Source: Scleroderma bovista (Eukaryota > Basidiomycota > Agaricomycetes > Boletales > Sclerodermataceae). Taken from it: a stretch of DNA of 64,000 nucleotides. The stretch is from the NCBI GenBank assembly GCA_037178675.1, contig JAYMGJ010000555.1:1-64000 (forward strand), given 5' to 3'. A program made the position numbers and the translations under genes. Under the pieces are notes generated by a model, which made no database searches, was not told where the DNA came from, and saw only the letters and a list, made by a program, of their open reading frames with translations. Position 1 is the first letter of the stretch. Each line of letters opens with the position of its first letter. This document shows positions 55,191 through 64,000 of the stretch, in pieces.

Positions 55191-56316
55191 CTCATGACCA
55201 TGACTATGTGCTCTTGTGCTCGTACTGCTGCCGCACTTGCTGAAGAAGCAGGTGCAGTAGACAACCTTCACCTTTCTGCCGCCCAGCAAGCCCTGTCTAA
55301 CCACAGGCAACCTCCAGCTTCTGTAAGCCAATTCTGGAGCTTTACAGCTTGAAACCCCACAGCATCTTTGACTCTCTGTTGAGATGCTGTGTCTCAGAGC
55401 CTTCGCGGTTCTGCAGACTTAGGTCGCCATGACTCTGTTTCTGGTGACAGGTTTCCCTACCATCACGAACCCGGTCACTTCCAATGGTTCGGCCCTGAGG
55501 ATGGTCCTGGAGATGATCTGGATAACCCCAGAGATGACGACAATGAAGATGACAACAACAACAAATTTCTCAATGCTATGGAAGAGCTAGACCCTAGTCT
55601 AGCTGTCTTTCACAATCTCGCTATCACCATCAACCGTCTCTCCCACTCCTCCTGCCATTCTAACAACTCCTCTTCCTCCCGTGCCAAGGTCCGTGAACCA
55701 GACACCTTTGATGGCACGGACCCCAAAAAACTCCGGACCTTCTTGGTCCAGTGCGAACTGTGCTTCCAGGATCGCGCCAAGGCTTTCTGCCAGGATAGGG
55801 CAAGGGTAACATTCGCCCAGTCCTACCTAAAAGGTATGACTCTGGAATGGTTTGAACCGGACCTCCTCAACTCCGGTAATCCAGCTGACTGCCCATGCTG
55901 GATGGACAGCTGGGTCCACTTCATCGCAGAACTCCAGAGTACTTTTGGTCCTCACAACCCAGTTGCTGATGCTGAGCACCAGCTCAAGCATCTCTGGATG
56001 AAAGACTTGTACCGTGTTACACAGTACATTGTACATCTCGCATCACAGGTCCAGGACTATGGAGATGGCGCACTCCATTGCCTATTCTACTCCGGTCTCC
56101 CAGACCGCCTCAAGGACGAGATTGCTCAAGTCGGGAAACCCCTGACTCTAAATGGGCTAAGGGCCCTTTGTCAAGAGATTGACGTGCACTATTGGGAGCG
56201 CAAAGACAAGATCTCTTGTATGACGAAGAGCCAGCCCACCTCGTCCTCCACCAAGCCCTCCAACTCCGGAGGCAACTCCCCCAAGCCTGGTCCAGCTAAG
56301 ACCAGCAACTCCCCCA

Positions 56317-56519
56317 TGTTAAATTTGGGTCATGTGACCTCAGGGCTAACTAAACCCCCTGTTGCTTAGGCAGTGCACAATTACAGAAAAATATGACCAA
56401 GCCAGGATTTGAACCCAGGACCTCCTGGCATATACCCAGGTGCTCTAACCACTGAGCTACTGGGCCACAGGTACTCTAGGGCACTTCTAGGATTAGTGCA
56501 GAACATACACTTTCCAACA
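56317..56519. mobile_element. 203-bp LTR-like element carrying a tRNA-like sequence, target duplication CCCCA
   Basis: Ends TGTTAAATTTGGG...TTTCCAACA (TGTT/AACA inverted ends), flanked by perfect 5-bp repeats CCCCA (56312-56316; 56520-56524), inserted in a gypsy gag. More than a third of it is a 72-nt tRNA-like sequence. It is too short for coding. A TRIM/SMART-like solo LTR with a captured tRNA, or a tRNA-derived SINE with LTR-like ends, are the options. Confidence 0.88.
56395..56466 (-). tRNA. tRNA-like sequence (anticodon ATA position), probably not a functional tRNA
   Basis: The minus-strand 72 nt fold as a cloverleaf: acceptor GGCCCAG/CTTGGTC with one mismatch and one G-T pair, D stem GCTC/GAGC, anticodon stem CCTGG/CCAGG around loop GTATATG, variable loop AGGTC, T stem CTGGG/CCTGG with two G-T pairs and loop TTCAAAT. 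The A box TAGCTCAGTGG and B box GGTTCAAATCC match the Pol III consensus. The ATA anticodon is odd for a working tRNA. Confidence 0.75.
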
Positions 56520-56602
56520 CCCCAGCTCCGCCAACACCTCTGGCTCGTCTAAGGCAACCAGCAACCAATCCTCGTCTGGTTCCAAACCGGACTTGACCAA
56601 CA

Positions 56603-56826
56603 AGCTGACCATCTTCTTCTTTTTCTGCTTCTCCCCTCCTTGCGGCGATGTTGGGACCTCTTTCACCTTGCCCTTCCCTTTGTCCACTACTGCACCTGGA
56701 CCTCCTACCAGCGGCCACTTGCACCACTCTTTGAGCCCTGTGCACTTCATGCATGCATGCTGCTTGGGCTTCTCTGGGTCCCTTTCACACTTGACCTTGT
56801 GCTTCACACAGCAAACACATCTGCCA
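56603..56826 (-). pseudogene. Second exon of a Cys-cluster hypothetical protein (chimeric with the gag at 59505)
   Basis: Minus strand after an acceptor CTCCTGGCAG: CVCCVKHKVKCERDPEKPKQ, HACMKCTGLKEWCKWP, KGKGKVKEVPTSPQGGEKQK. The paired cysteines look like a zinc-cluster-like motif seen in repetitive agaricomycete proteins. The intron between this and the exon ending at 59505 holds the solo LTR at 56832. It is truncated at 56602 by fusion with the plus-strand gag. Confidence 0.5.
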
Positions 56827-56831
56827 GGAGG

Positions 56832-57113
56832 TGTTGGAGATAAACAGACTGTTATGGTTTGTTTATATACTTACATAAGCATAAAGCGCACATACAGTAG
56901 TTTCTATTACTACAGTTCCCTCAGTAGCTTGCCAGACTACTGAGGGTGAGTACCATTCCTACTGACTACTTACTACTTACTGATACCTTGTAGTTACCCT
57001 ACAGGTATATCTAATATATTAGTAGCTTGCCAGACTACTGAGGTTGCCCTACAGTTCTCCTTCTCCCTTCTTTCAGGCTAGACCTTCCCTGTGCAGACCA
57101 CCACCTTTCTATA
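56832..57113 (+). mobile_element. Solo LTR, 282 bp, copy 2 of the TGTTGGAGA family, target duplication GGAGG
   Basis: TGTTGGAGATAAACAG...CCTTTCTATA flanked by GGAGG (56827-56831; 57114-57118). Closely similar to 30432-30723. It lies inside an intron of the minus-strand gene. Confidence 0.85.
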
Positions 57114-57160
57114 GGAGGTTAATAAAAAATCATAAGAAAGGATAAAACAATTACTTACCG

Positions 57161-59504
57161 GTGTGCGCCTAAGTGAGGGAAGAGGTCAGAACAACCAACA
57201 ACCAACACCAAATGACAGCAAAATGCAAGTGGTGGTCTTCCTTTGCGTTTCTGGTATTTAATCTCCTCAGGGGGATGTGCTGCACGCCTTCAGGCAGGAT
57301 GCAGGAGGGAAGGGAAGGGCTTCTGATGGGGATGATATGCGACTGGGGATGGTATTGACTCCTCTTCAGCCTACCACAGTGGTTAGGAAGAGTCCTGGGA
57401 TTGAAGAGTGATGATAGATTGATGATAGGGGTGTAATAGCAGTGATGGAGCAACAGGGAAGCAAGGGGACAGTTCCTGCTTCAAGAATGCGATGGACAGT
57501 GATGGAATGGAGTGGACAGAGATGCTAGACTGCACTTGAGCCTAGAGAAATGATCAGATACAAGATATATCTGATAAACAGCAATATAGGAGCTTTAGGC
57601 CAGCACTGAGTGACCTACAAGTCCAAAGACAGAGATAGAGCTTATAGACAGTGAGGGAGAGTGAATGTGGTCGCTTTATTGATGGGGAAGCAGACACTTC
57701 CTTGCAGCCTTTGGCTGCTGGTTTATATACAGGAGGGGCTGTGGCCCTGTAAGCACAAATGACTAAGTGCTTGGTAAGAGATTGGTAAGAAATTGGTAAG
57801 CGATTGATAAGCAGTGTAATAAGGCTGAGTCATCGATGGGGAGAGCCTGAACAAGCTGCTGAGCCAAGGGAAGGAGCAAAAACATAGGTAAAAAGGGGTG
57901 TATAACCAAGAATATGGAAAAATCATTGCATGGGGCCCAAAAGAGAGGGGGGGAAAGCAGGGGATGAGTAGATCGAAGCTAAATGAGCATATGCGATGAC
58001 ATAATGCATATGAATCATAGGGGGATGAGTCATGAATTGATAAGCAGCATGATAAGCATGATTTGAAGGATGATTGGTAAGTGATTGGTAAGGGGAGTAA
58101 TGGGGATTAGTAATGCCAAGAGGGGATGAATAATGCGCAGCAGAGTGAGTCAGAGTGAGCCAGAGTGACTCTGTGTGACTCAGAAAGAAGGGAAGCACAA
58201 CCTATGATTTATTGAACTTTAGATCTGGAGATGAGCTTCTGAAGCAGTGCCACTGATGGGAGTGGCTGGGGGATAATAAAAGAATTGATTCGACCAGAAG
58301 AGCAGTGTCAGGGGGCCTGGAATGACAAGTAGAGTCACAGCTGGTCACAGAGTGTCACAAATCCCTTGGATTGAGCTTCTGTAGAGCAAAAACACGAAAT
58401 TTGGTGCTCCCGAAGTGCAGTCTTCACTTGAGTAGTAAGGGGAAGGTTCTGTACTCTATTAGGGCTCCTAAGAAGGGTTCTAGAGCACTGTTTCATTCGT
58501 GTTTGTTGCGGGATAGCAGGGGAGAGAATCGCAAGTAGCGGATTCGACGTGTCCAGGGAAGTGAGATGAATGATAGAGGGAGATGGATGTGACAGGACTC
58601 TGGGATGAAAGGACCATATGCAGAGGACTCAGGAGACACAGAGACAACCAGGTATGAATTTTTAAGTCTAACGATAGACTTGAGACAACCAAAGTACGTG
58701 CGCGACGCAGGACTGACGAGGAGAACGTGCTGACCGAGAACGAGAGGGTCTGGGGGAGCAGGCTGGGAAGATATGTACCAGACAGTACACAGGAGCTCAG
58801 GGAGAGGCTGTCCCAAGAGCAGGACATAGTTGAGGTCTGCTGCAATAGCGGAGAAACGTTCCAGAGAAAATGTGGACTCCATAGTGAGTGATGAAGTGGG
58901 TGTCTGGATTGCAGGTGGAATATCTCCATGGGAAATAAACAAATTTACGTCAGAACTTGACAGGCAAATAGACCACAGTCTAGGCTCCATGATGGTATAG
59001 TCACATGATTGATAGCTTCAAAAATGGCGGAGCTATTCAAAATATCGGAATGCCGGCACTGGGCGCCTAAATTTGACATTTGGGCGCTAAAAATGATTCT
59101 TCCTTTTCTCCTTCGTTTCTCTATTGTTTCTTCTGCTTCTTTGGTTGTTCTGGTATGGGAGTTGGACTGCAGTAGGTTGCATTCCTCTCTCATACTGAAA
59201 TGATCATCAATCCTTGGATTCTTCTGCTTCTTGGTGGTTCTCGTGCGAGGGATGACTGCCAGACAATGGCATTCATCTCTTGCTCCAGGATAGTCATTCT
59301 TGTGCGATAGATGGCTATGACAAGCTTGTATTCATTCTTTGCATAAGGATAGTTTTGACTTTGCGTGATATGGATAGCAAGGGCTGTCTGTATCCCTCAA
59401 GTCGGGACAATCTTTCAACAGATCTTGGGTGTGCGTTCTTCGCATTAATTTCATCGGCTAACTTTCTCCATGTCCACAGTACCAAACACGTTTGGTGCAT
59501 GACA
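57161..59504 (-). mobile_element. LTR-like element E2, copy 2
   Basis: From GTGTGCGCCTAAGTG to TTTGGTGCATGACA, about 96% like the copy at 27135 by eye. A TATATAAACC box lies near 57720. Flanks share only CCG, so the duplication is unclear. It separates the two exons of the gag-like gene and lies right at the exon end (GAGGAAGCCCG/GTAAGTAA). Confidence 0.85.
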
Positions 59505-60111
59505 CCGGGCTTCCTCACTCCAGTCTCCACTTGGACCTGCCTCCAGCTCTTCCCTTGCTCTTTTCTTTGACACCTCCTGTGCCAGTGCCCTCTGCCTTGC
59601 AGTGACCTCTGCAGCCCTCCGCTGCACCTCCGCCCTGTCTGGCAGGGAACTCGAATCCAGCATCCTTCAGGTAGGTGAAGTGGCTAAGCAACTTCATAAT
59701 CATGGGAGCGGGATGGGAGCCAGTGGGAATGTTGGTGGCCAGGAGCTTGCTAAGCTCAGCATAGGCAGAACCGATACTAGGGGCACCGAAGTTCTTTTTT
59801 AGGTAGTCCCAGACATCCTTAATGCTGTTGAGATTCACGATGGTGACCTGGATCGAGGGGGCAAGGCACAAGGTGATGTTACCAAGTGCTCTCTCGGTGT
59901 TATCGTCCCAGTCCTTTCGGTCATCATGGCCATCAGCAGGTTGAGTGGTTGAGTAAACAAACCATTGGCCCTGGGCCCAGAGGTAGGCTTGCATGGCGGT
60001 ATGCCACTGCTGCCAGTTGGAGCCAGTGAAGAGGGGAACCATCTTGTCAAGAGCACTGAACATGGTGATATTCTGTTGGGAGTCAATGGAGTCAGCAAGT
60101 GAATGCGACAA
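59505..60111 (-). pseudogene. Copia-type gag (UBN2-like) fused to a coiled-coil hypothetical segment
   Basis: The minus strand reads LDKMVPLFTGSNWQQWHTAM, AYLWAQGQWFVYSTTQPADG, LNSIKDVWDYLKKNFGAPSI, MIMKLLSHFTYLKDAGFEF, the gag core of copia elements. After GFEFPA the frame shifts by one and the second frame gives AEVQRRAAEVTARQRALAQE, VSKKRAREELEAGPSGDWSE, a Glu/Arg/Ala coiled-coil typical of another repetitive family. So two genes seem to have been joined. The 5' LTR is at 60161. Confidence 0.75.
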
Positions 60112-60160
60112 TGGACAAGCAAGAAAAGAAGAAACACTTGAGTGCTAGTGAAAGCACTTC

Positions 60161-60632
60161 TGTCAACAGCTAACTCATGACTAGGTCATGCCAGCGCAAG
60201 TTGTCGGCGATGTTCACCATGGTTGGCACAAGTCATCAACGAACTTTGCCTGGGACAATACAGGTGCTCAACTGGGAGCTCACTGTCTGGTGCAAGTTGT
60301 TGACCGACTTCACCTTGTGGCTGTCCAGGGGCTCAGCTAGGAGCTCACTGTGGTCCACAGCATCAAGCTAGTTAAAGTGACACTTAGGGAGCTGGAGTGC
60401 TGTCTGATGCATTGCTGCACACAGTGTGCTCACAGGGCTCATAACCTGTTGAAGCAATACCTATATATGTAGAGGAACTGCTACTCCAACTCACCTGTTG
60501 GGTGGAGTGCACAACCAGAGATGGTAGCAGTAGCTGGTCAAGAGCTGCTCTATTATATAAGTGATGTATGCTGTTTATATACAACAAATAGTGTCACATG
60601 TGACTGTGATGCGTGACATGTGACATGTAACA
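60161..60632 (-). mobile_element. Probable copia 5' LTR
   Basis: Minus strand TGTTACATGTCACATG...AGCTGTTGACA, 472 bp, with a TATA box (TGTATATAAACAGC, near 60575) and directly upstream of the gag frame. I see no second copy in the window, so the ends are inferred from TG...CA and position. Confidence 0.55.
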
Positions 60633-60679
60633 TCTACTCTAAAGAGGACTATTACTAAGTCTACACTAATATGGGTCGC

Positions 60680-61982
60680 AGTCTTGTGCGCACTTCATTG
60701 ACAGTTTACGCCAGGTGCATGTGCAACTTCAAACAGGCTATCGATCATTCAATGACAGAATCTCAAAATTGAAACAGGTCACTGGTCATGACCACCATGC
60801 TGTCCAGCACTACCTTATTGGTGCTGTAGCTGGGAGTGTCCCACACAGATTCCTCATTTCCATTCACACACTCCTTGATTTTCACTATCTTGCACAGGTG
60901 CTGTCATTCATCACCCAATCCATTGACAGTGTCACTAGTGCCCTACAAGAGTTTCACGACCACAAGGAGGCTATCCGGGATCAGGGTGTGCAATATAACT
61001 GGCATATACCTAAGCTTGAGCTCCTGCAAAGCGTAGTCTCAAGCATCAGTCAATCCAGGGCAGTGATGCAGTGGTCAGCTGATGTTACTGAACATGCCCA
61101 CATCAGTGAAATCGAAGTTCTGGCTTGGTCAGGCAAACAACCAAAACTACTACAGTCAAATAACACATCATCTCAACCAGTTGGACAAGTGTTTCCATTT
61201 TGACTTGGCAACTTACATTGCAGAGCATGTGGATCAAGTGGAGGCTCAAGATGATGGTTTTTCTGACTCTGACTCTGAAGAACATGAACCAGATGCCAAG
61301 AAGGACCACCTCTCTGAGTATCACACCCCAGTCTGTCAAACCCCCAACTATTTCTCTATCTCGTCTGCTCTCCTCCTTTGTGCAAAACCATCTGCTCCAA
61401 GACCATATCGCACATTTGTGACATCAACAACTGGATTCCATCTTGCCATCAAACCCTCACTGCAAGTGGGCATTGACAAGGCCGCCACCTTGTACCAACT
61501 TCCTGACCTCAAGGATGCTATAACTACATTCTTCGCTAGTCAAGGTCTTCAACTTTGTGTTGATAGGCTCCAAGTGTGGCATAAGATCTGCATACAACAG
61601 TTGGCATACCACAACAGGAAAAACCCCTTAGCGCTGCAGATGCTCTGTGCTGCCCCCCCTTCAAACACCAACCCATATGGACAGCATGACACAGTCATCA
61701 TCAGTCCACAGTCGCAGAGTGACTGGCTGGAGAGTGGATTAAGAGGTCATTCCGTGGCCCAGTTGTGGATAATCTTCCACCTTACGCACTCAGATCATTT
61801 CCTCACTTATGTCCAGCACTTTACTGTTGCTGCTCACTCCAATCCCAGTCTGGTGACTGGCATGCATAAGTTGCAACAGGCGACAAGGAGGAATGGCAAG
61901 CATATTGGTTGTTATTTTACTTACCCAGATTCGATCACCAGCACATCTTATCTCAAACTTCGGCAATGAAGCCCATTCTCAT
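60680..61982 (+). pseudogene. Plavaka transposase fragment, C-terminal half
   Basis: Plus-strand frames read YRSFNDRISKLKQVTGHDHH, ISIHTLLDFHYLAQ, ALQEFHDHKEAIRDQGVQYN, WHIPKLELLQSVVSSISQS, MQWSADVTEHAHISEIEV, then after a one-base shift FDLATYIAEHVDQVEAQDDG, HLAIKPSLQVGIDKAATLYQ, LPDLKDAITTFFASQGLQLC, VWHKICIQQLAYHNRKN. These are standard Plavaka C-terminal blocks from a lineage different from the copy at 10798. No N-terminal part, frameshifted, hence a relic. Confidence 0.85.
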
Positions 61983-61984
61983 CT

Positions 61985-62772
61985 CACAAATTTGAGTAGC
62001 TATGAACTGACCAATGAATTCTGGCTAAACAAATATTGGACAAAAGAGTTGTACTATGCACTGTCTTCATCCTCTTCTGTCCATTGGTTTGTGCAGGCCC
62101 TTGCTTTGCACAATTCAATATGCATTGCATCAAGTGACCCTTTCTGATCATTGTCATCCTGGGAAGCACCATGAACCCTCCAGATCCACAAAAAGGTCTG
62201 GTGGCCTTCTGTGTCACTGTCCAGCATGACCATCATTGAACAAATATCCTCTGGTTTGAGGATGTGGAGAGATGTCTCCCACCAGTTTTATTCAGAAGTG
62301 GGGCAAGGGATGTGAGCGCAGCATGTACCACATGGTAGCATAGTGTTGTGGTGGAAATCTTAGCCTCAACACCTTTCAGTGTAGCATGAGCATGGGTATT
62401 CAAACCCTGACCAGTGAGGTTTTGGTCCTTGAATTTCAGTAAGTAGGATCAATAACATAAAGTCTGCTGGAGGGAATGCAACACATCATGAGCTTGGGAA
62501 TGACAAAGTTTCCATTCATGATTCATCAATGTTTTGTCACAGGTAGCATCTGCAGCTACAACTGCAGACAGTAAGCAGAGAGGATAGTCTTCTGGTTGGT
62601 CAGTTGCTATGTTTGTGGCATTGAGGCATTCACAAATAACACTGACAACTGGCATGTACAGCTGTTGAATTATTGTCCACGAATCTATACAGCACTGTAG
62701 CAAAATATGTTTCTGAAGTAAGGTCCCTTCCTGACAATCTGTGGGATGGTTTCCTAAGGAGGCCTTATCCAA
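61985..62772 (-). pseudogene. KDZ transposase C-terminal fragment
   Basis: Minus-strand frames read GTLLQKHILLQCCIDSWTII, QQLYMPVVSVICECLNATNI, DQPEDYPLCLLSAVVAADAT, HSLQQTLCY, TLKGVEAKIS, LDSDTEGHQTFLWIWRVHGA, MHIELCKARACTNQWTEEDE. This is the conserved C-terminal tail of basidiomycete KDZ transposases and matches the part missing from the copy at 137-3948. It converges with the Plavaka fragment. Confidence 0.82.
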
Positions 62773-62830
62773 ACACAGATGGTGCCTGCCAATAGTATGA
62801 GGTAGTTACATTACAAACAAACCAAAGGTA

Positions 62831-63383
62831 CTAGAGTTTAAAAGTCCAGTCCAGTCCGGTTTTTTTGCCTTTTTTGGAAGAGGACCGGACTGGACCGCTT
62901 TTGGAAGCCTGGGAATGGTTCATGGACCGCTTAAAGACTGGTCCAAAGTGGTTGCAACCGGTTTTCAAAAAGACCGGTCCAAAACTGCTAAAAAAAACCA
63001 GTCCAAACCACTAAAAAACCGGTTTTTTTGCATTTTATTGATGTTTTTCACATCAAAGGTGTGTCAGATAGCATCTAAATACTATTTATAGACTGTAGTA
63101 ATTATATACAAGTCATTATATATTTATTTGTGCCATATTTCATCCAAAAAGATCAGTTTTACACCCCTTAAGACCCACTGCAGGCCAAAATTAGCCTGTA
63201 ATATAGGGGTTTTTATACCATATATGTATTGCTTACATAATGCGGTTGCAACCGGTTGCAACCAGTCTTTTTCATCATTCTCAAAAGTAGGCAACTGGCA
63301 ACTGCAGTCCGGTTGCAACCAGTCCAGTCCAGTCCAGTTTCTGGTCTTTTTGCGGTCCTATGGACTGGACTTTTAAACTCTAG
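62831..63383. mobile_element. 553-bp MITE with TA target duplication
   Basis: Perfect terminal inverted repeats CTAGAGTTTAAAAGTCCAGT... and its reverse complement at 63362-63383, flanked by TA (62829-62830; 63384-63385). Internal parts repeat GGTTGCAACCGG and CCAGTCCAGTCC. No transposase. TA duplication points to mobilisation by a Tc1/mariner-type enzyme. Confidence 0.9.
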
Positions 63384-63385
63384 TA

Positions 63386-63751
63386 TTGAGGGCCTTTATA
63401 GGTTTGATGACGAAGATGATGCATCACTGGCAACAAAAGGTCTTGATGTGGTAAGTGGATGTGATGCATCACTTGGATCTTTTCTGATGCACTAGTCCCT
63501 TAGGCTGTTGGTAATATTTCAGAGCTTACGGAGTCCCACACATGCAATAATAAGAACAATCATGTGACAGTAAGTAATTTTGATGCATCATTCTCTCATT
63601 ATTCTCTCATACTGATGCACAAATTCCTAGCAATCTGTTGACACTGGCCCAACCTTGATGCAACAGTTCACAGCAACCCACATGTTGTGCACTCACACCA
63701 GGTGTGTACTAATTCTCCATTGATGCACTGTTATTGATCTCATTCTGTAGC
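63386..63751. repeat. Second cluster of TGATGCATCA-type words
   Basis: TGATGCATCA or TGATGCA at 63418, 63461, 63484, 63580, 63611, 63657, 63722 and 63750. No gene seen. Confidence 0.75.
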
Positions 63752-64000
63752 TCCCTGGTGTTGCATCATGTTTAGAAGAAAGGTCAACAGCAATATCATC
63801 AGGAGAGGTAGGCTTGTGCAGCAATGATCAGTCCATAAGTGTAATGGTCTGACTTTTTATCTTATCTAATCTCTGATTAGATGTCATCTTATCTAGTGCA
63901 TCTTATCTGTAGGTCTGTCTGGACCACAGCCTTGTGCTGTGCATGCTGTATCCCTTGATGTCATTAGCATAGCCTTACCACAGGATGGCAGCTGTGTTCA
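63752..64000 (+). mobile_element. Family G LTR, copy 5, running off the window
   Basis: 63752-63839 repeats the 88-bp internal tail seen at 16918-17005. The LTR starts TGTAATGGTCTGAC at 63840 and carries the ATCTAATC/GATTAGAT palindrome. Confidence 0.88.

Larger units (their letters stand above)
55191..56602 (+). pseudogene. Ty3/gypsy gag, broken by a tRNA-bearing mini-LTR
   Basis: A leader (RTAAALAEEAGAVDNLHLSA) precedes the main frame 55389-56316: acidic DDLDNPRDDDNEDDNNN, then the gag core VREPDTFDGTDPKKLRTFLV, LCFQDRAKAFCQDRARVTFA, YLKGMTLEWFEPDLL, LQSTFGPHNPVADAEHQLKH, LFYSGLPDRLKDEIAQ. After the 203-bp insertion it resumes as SSKATSNQSSSGSKPDLTNK and stops at about 56602, fused to an unrelated minus-strand gene. 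The zinc knuckle and pol are missing. Confidence 0.88.

Noticed and set aside
54500..55255. GGTGC repeats at 54500-54504 and 55251-55255 as a target duplication of a solo LTR
   Set aside because: The second lies inside a gag-like leader frame that reads straight on, so the match is probably chance.
55251..56602. The minus-strand open frames opposite the gypsy gag
   Set aside because: The plus-strand gag motifs are clear; the opposite frames have no recognisable content.

Overview
The window reads as a repeat-rich chromosome segment of a mushroom-forming basidiomycete (Agaricomycetes). The evidence is genes with many introns of about 50-70 nt, KDZ transposases with the CxC2 cysteine cluster, Plavaka transposases, a DUF6532-type gene, chromodomain Ty3/gypsy elements, a cerato-platanin, and an AIG1-like GTPase of a type expanded in these fungi. 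I cannot name the species. Everything here comes from reading the sequence; no search was run.

1-31.5 kb is a mosaic of transposons. A KDZ transposase gene (-) is split by a 2.1-kb LTR-like element and cut at the window edge by another LTR. Solo LTRs with perfect 5-bp target duplications follow (4424-5656 CAGTC; 6632-7255 GTCCT, which breaks a gene). Next come a nearly whole Plavaka transposase gene (10.8-13.9 kb, -) with a divergent DUF6532-type gene (14.2-16.5 kb, +), then three satellite arrays (18.5-21.2 kb). A gypsy remnant with an internal inversion follows, then a Plavaka fragment. A Tc1/mariner element (25588-29457, TA duplication) has a duplicated, inverted first part and carries a 2.28-kb solo LTR.

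31.5-44.7 kb is the gene-rich, more GC-rich core: a broken, partly inverted DcpS duplicate, a Ser/Pro-rich hypothetical protein, a cerato-platanin with a TATA box, an intact scavenger decapping enzyme (DcpS), an ABCC transporter pseudogene, and an AIG1-like GTPase gene. The GTPase gene has two striking arrays. One is a tandem set of symmetric 69-75-nt exons at its 5' end. The other is a perfect 21-copy, 81-bp array at 42391-44018 whose units look exactly like 78-nt introns separated by one variable codon.

45-64 kb is again nested transposons: two SF1 (NFX1/ZNFX1-type) helicase fragments facing each other, a chromodomain gypsy element (-) whose three stops are all TGA, a second gypsy gag (+) carrying a 203-bp LTR-like insertion with a tRNA-like sequence inside, a copia-type gag (-) broken by two LTRs, convergent Plavaka and KDZ fragments, a 553-bp MITE with a TA duplication, and clusters of the palindrome TGATGCATCA.

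Most coding pieces are transposon relics. The intact host genes I trust are DcpS, the cerato-platanin, the 764-aa hypothetical gene and the N-terminal part of the GTPase gene.
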